DNA of 7,737 nucleotides from Bacilli bacterium (GTDB lineage: Bacteria > Bacillota_I > Bacilli_A > RF39 > UBA660). Each line of letters opens with the position of its first letter. The first letter of the stretch is position 1. Location: contig CAAFVA010000035.1 in assembly GCA_900766325.1 (NCBI GenBank), positions 1 to 7,737 of the forward strand. The letters are read 5' to 3'. Below, piece after piece: positions 5,949-7,737 of the stretch. Under the pieces are notes generated by a model, which was given only the letters and a program-made list of their open reading frames with translations, had not been told where the DNA came from and did no database searches. The translations under genes and the position numbers were made by a program.

Positions 5949-6260
5949 TTAATTATCTATTTTTTTTACCACACTTTCTATTAAAATCTCTAATTCCGTA
6001 TCACTTATCGTTATGTTTTTACTAGCAAGCCAACTACTTGCCTTTTCTTTTGCTTCGTTAAACTTTTCATCACTAGTAATGCCCTTATTTTTATTTACCT
6101 GTTCAACGTATAATACCGTATCTTCTACTATTTCTTTTATTGTTCTAGTATTAACATAATTAGTATATGCCTTTTTTATTTGCATTCCAATATAACTTAT
6201 AATACCAGTTATTACGGTAGCTAAAAACGGTAATAAGTAAGTACTAAAAAATTCTTTCAT
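5949..6260 (-). CDS. LL-H-type holin-like small membrane protein
   Basis: A 103-residue protein with one N-terminal membrane segment (about 8-28: YLLPFLATVITGIISYIGMQ) followed by a soluble, charged helical part (KEIVEDTVLYVEQVNKNKG, EKFNEAKEKASSWLASKNI, ELEILIESVVKKI). This layout, with the VEDTV.YVEQ and KF.EA...AS.WL patterns, matches the phage holin LL-H family. Members are known from phages, where holins let endolysins cross or disrupt the membrane. ATG at 6260 has GGAGG at 6270-6274. No phage gene is adjacent: neighbours are the convergent LCP gene and the divergent acyltransferase. It may be a domesticated or prophage-remnant gene, or a membrane protein with a non-lytic role. I assign no promoter because no convincing -35/-10 pair is visible on the minus strand. 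Confidence 0.78.
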   Translation of the reverse strand: MKEFFSTYLLPFLATVITGIISYIGMQIKKAYTNYVNTRTIKEIVEDTVLYVEQVNKNKGITSDEKFNEAKEKASSWLASKNITISDTELEILIESVVKKIDN

Positions 6261-6336
6261 TATGATTTACCTCCAATATATAAGTATTAAACAGTAAACA
6301 TAACAGTCATAATAAGTATCTTTATTTTCGGCATCA

Positions 6337-6345
6337 TGGTATAAT
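6337..6345 (+). promoter_or_regulatory. Extended -10 promoter of the acyltransferase gene
   Basis: TGGTATAAT is a perfect TATAAT with the TGn extension. No clear -35 is seen 16-18 nt upstream. The start would be near 6352, leaving a leader of about 13 nt that carries GGAGGA (6355-6360) and ATG at 6365. Confidence 0.72.
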
Positions 6346-6364
6346 ATTATCGTCGGAGGATAAA

Positions 6365-6898
6365 ATGAAATATATAACAAAGTTAAAAATGTATTTAATC
6401 GCGGATGCAAATAAAAGAACAAAAATGTTAATTAAAAAGAACTTTTTTAAAAACGTTGGAAAAAACTTCTTTTTTCAACCTAGAATTATACCTGATGAAC
6501 CCAAGCTAATTAGTTTTGGAAATAACGTTTGTGTAGCATCTGGCGTTACTTTCGTTACCCATGACGTAATTGATAAAGTGTTAAATAACATGAATTATAA
6601 CGTCACATTTAATTATAATTGTACCCCAATTGAAGTTGGTAATAACGTTTTTATTGGTTGTAACGTAACAATATTACCAGGAATAAAAATAGGTGATAAC
6701 GTTATAATAGCAGCGGGTTCAGTTGTGACTAAAGACGTTTTATCTAATAGTGTTATCGGTGGTAATCCCGCTAAAAAAATAGGTGATTTTGACTCTTACG
6801 TTGAAGCAAGAAAAAATATAAACGACAAGTTAATATACCCTAGTTGTGAAAATGATTTTAACTATCTATGGAACCAATTTAAAAAAGAAAGCAAGTAA
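6365..6898 (+). CDS. Left-handed beta-helix (hexapeptide) O-acyltransferase
   Basis: A 177-residue enzyme of the maltose/galactoside O-acetyltransferase-like group, which usually moves acetyl from acetyl-CoA to a sugar hydroxyl. The N-terminal 40 residues are basic and helical. Beta-helix coils then run from about 45 to 140: ISFGNNVCVASGVTFVTHD, IEVGNNVFIGCNVTILPGI, KIGDNVIIAAGSVVTKDV and the closing NSVIGGNPAKKIG. His66 in VTHD is in the position of the family's catalytic His. A longer insertion (about 70-86) follows it. A short C-terminal helical tail (YVEARKNINDKL to the end) resembles those of capsule or LPS acetyltransferases. GGAGGA lies 4 nt before ATG. It converges on an O-antigen ligase/polymerase-like gene, so a polysaccharide or its repeat unit is the likely acceptor. 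Family call firm; substrate unknown. Confidence 0.9.
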   Translation: MKYITKLKMYLIADANKRTKMLIKKNFFKNVGKNFFFQPRIIPDEPKLISFGNNVCVASGVTFVTHDVIDKVLNNMNYNVTFNYNCTPIEVGNNVFIGCNVTILPGIKIGDNVIIAAGSVVTKDVLSNSVIGGNPAKKIGDFDSYVEARKNINDKLIYPSCENDFNYLWNQFKKESK

Positions 6899-6926
6899 CT
6901 ATTAAGTTAAACTAGCTTTCTTTTTT
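6881..6926. terminator. Bidirectional terminator shared by acyltransferase and polymerase-like genes
   Basis: A 12-bp stem AAAAAAGAAAGC (6881-6892) / GCTTTCTTTTTT (6915-6926) gives a T-run on whichever strand is transcribed. Its 22-nt loop holds both stop codons (TAA at 6896-6898, TAG on the minus strand at 6914-6912) and a small inner stem (6896-6900 with 6905-6909). Confidence 0.85.
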
Positions 6927-7737
6927 ACTTACCAACATTACGTAGGCATACCCTATAATTGCAGCAACAAAAACACAGACGGAAGGAACATCAAGACAGT
7001 GTCCAGCTAACATAGCATTTAAAATTGACGTAATAACAGCAATCACAACCGATGTTATTTCATAGTTATTAAAGTTCTTTTTTAATGCACTAAAATAATT
7101 TTTAAACGTTAAGAAAAGTATTTCAAAGTACTTATAATAAAGAACGATAAAACCTACTATACCATGGTGGACTAAAACAACAAAATAATCCATTTCAGAA
7201 GTTTTTAACAGTTTACCATCCATTACGTAACCAATTCCAAATAATTTTTGCAAAATAGATGAATCGTTATATACTTTAAAAGAATCACTTAGAAATGATA
7301 ATCTACCACTAAAAATATAATCATCAAACTTATCTAGTGATAATAAATCCCTTACGCTTTTAACTTCCATGTTCTGAGCATGAATAACCATGTTTTTATA
7401 AAATGATGTTAACGGTAAAAACTTAACCAACAAAACTAACATTATAAACACTAAAAGCATTAACAAGGCAATATGAGTATACTTTTTGTTTTTAACTAGT
7501 TTTATAATTAATAGAATAAAGTAATATAAAACTAATATTAAAGCAGTTAATAACGGTGCTTTAGTTCCCATCATTAATAACGTATAAAAATAAATAATTA
7601 AAAACAAAACTAAATATATTATTTTTTTATTTTTAAATAAGTATGAAACTACTACTGGCATTAGGATGCTTATTATGTTGCCGACCGCATTAGCTGAATA
7701 AAATAAACCTATAATTCCTTCTTTGTCGTATAAATAA
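6912..7737 (-). CDS. O-antigen ligase/polymerase (Wzy/WaaL-like) membrane protein, partial (N-terminus beyond right edge)
   Basis: The minus-strand frame is open to the right edge. The ATG at 7661 is internal, because upstream codons continue without a stop as EGIIGLFYSANAVGNIIS, which fits the family. About 274 C-terminal residues are visible. Features are several hydrophobic helices, a LLMMGTKAPLLTALI helix, a helix near 7420-7480, and an extracellular loop with FSGRLSFLSDSF (SGR at 7302-7310), LFGIGYVMDGKL and TSEMDYF ahead of HHGIVGFIVLYY. Further helices and AGHCLDVPSV (about 6978-7004) follow. This order (GTK, SGR, GxGY, E.D, GiiG, GH...P) is typical of O-antigen ligase-type proteins in Gram-positive polysaccharide loci, which polymerise or transfer undecaprenyl-linked glycans outside the membrane. 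It ends KKES-stop in the shared terminator. Family call good; polymerase versus ligase cannot be decided here. Confidence 0.85.
   Translation of the reverse strand, partial: YLYDKEGIIGLFYSANAVGNIISILMPVVVSYLFKNKKIIYLVLFLIIYFYTLLMMGTKAPLLTALILVLYYFILLIIKLVKNKKYTHIALLMLLVFIMLVLLVKFLPLTSFYKNMVIHAQNMEVKSVRDLLSLDKFDDYIFSGRLSFLSDSFKVYNDSSILQKLFGIGYVMDGKLLKTSEMDYFVVLVHHGIVGFIVLYYKYFEILFLTFKNYFSALKKNFNNYEITSVVIAVITSILNAMLAGHCLDVPSVCVFVAAIIGYAYVMLVSKKES

Noticed and set aside
6912..7661. Complete 249-residue polymerase-like gene starting at ATG 7661
   Set aside because: The frame stays open to the right edge and the upstream residues fit the family, so the ATG is internal and the gene is partial.
1..7737. 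Mycoplasma-type genetic code (TGA as Trp)
   Set aside because: Every long frame reads through without in-frame TGA, Trp is encoded by TGG throughout, and peptidoglycan enzymes indicate a walled cell.
1..7737. CRISPR array, tRNA/rRNA gene or insertion sequence
   Set aside because: No regularly spaced direct repeats, no tRNA- or rRNA-like sequence, and no transposase frame or terminal inverted repeats were seen on either strand.

Overview
The window looks like chromosomal DNA of a low-GC, walled Firmicutes-type bacterium. It is AT-rich, has strong AGGAGG-type ribosome sites and extended -10 promoters, uses TAA/TAG stops with TGG for Trp (standard code), and carries peptidoglycan and glycopolymer genes. 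An uncultured gut Bacilli/Erysipelotrichales- or RF39-like lineage would fit, but that placement is inference. Gene density is very high: the longest gap between genes is 219 bp, and no RNA gene, CRISPR array or insertion sequence is visible.

Layout. (1) Positions 1-653, minus: the N-terminal 217 codons of a DUF1016/YhcG-family PD-(D/E)XK nuclease, cut by the left edge. It is poor in CpG and looks like an accessory (defence-type) gene. (2) Positions 737-4088, minus: a two-gene operon. The first gene encodes a secreted GH73-like glucosaminidase ending in a pre-dockerin domain and a two-repeat type I dockerin. The second, 10 bp downstream with its SD on the preceding stop codon, encodes a membrane protein with a cohesin-like domain, a cadherin-like beta-sandwich, two copies of an unrecognised repeat, one transmembrane helix and a long charged cytoplasmic tail. 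A rho-independent terminator closes the operon. (3) Positions 4089-4307: a divergent promoter region with tandem TGTAAA repeats resembling WalR/PhoP-type operators. (4) Positions 4308-5939, plus: a LytR-CpsA-Psr (LCP) glycopolymer transferase with a TTG start, three membrane helices and an additional extracellular domain. (5) Positions 5949-6260, minus: a small LL-H-type holin-like protein, convergent with the LCP gene across a shared terminator. (6) Positions 6365-6898, plus: a left-handed beta-helix O-acyltransferase. (7) Positions 6912-7737, minus: the C-terminal part of an O-antigen ligase/polymerase-like membrane protein, cut by the right edge and convergent with the acyltransferase across a long bidirectional hairpin.

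How they fit together. Apart from the nuclease, everything points to the cell envelope: polymerising and acylating a surface polysaccharide (Wzy-like protein, acyltransferase), attaching it to peptidoglycan (LCP), cutting peptidoglycan (glucosaminidase) and a possible membrane-permeabilising protein (holin). The most interesting proposal is that the glucosaminidase is held at the membrane by its operon partner through a private cohesin-dockerin contact. That would be a minimal, non-cellulosomal use of cellulosome parts in wall remodelling.
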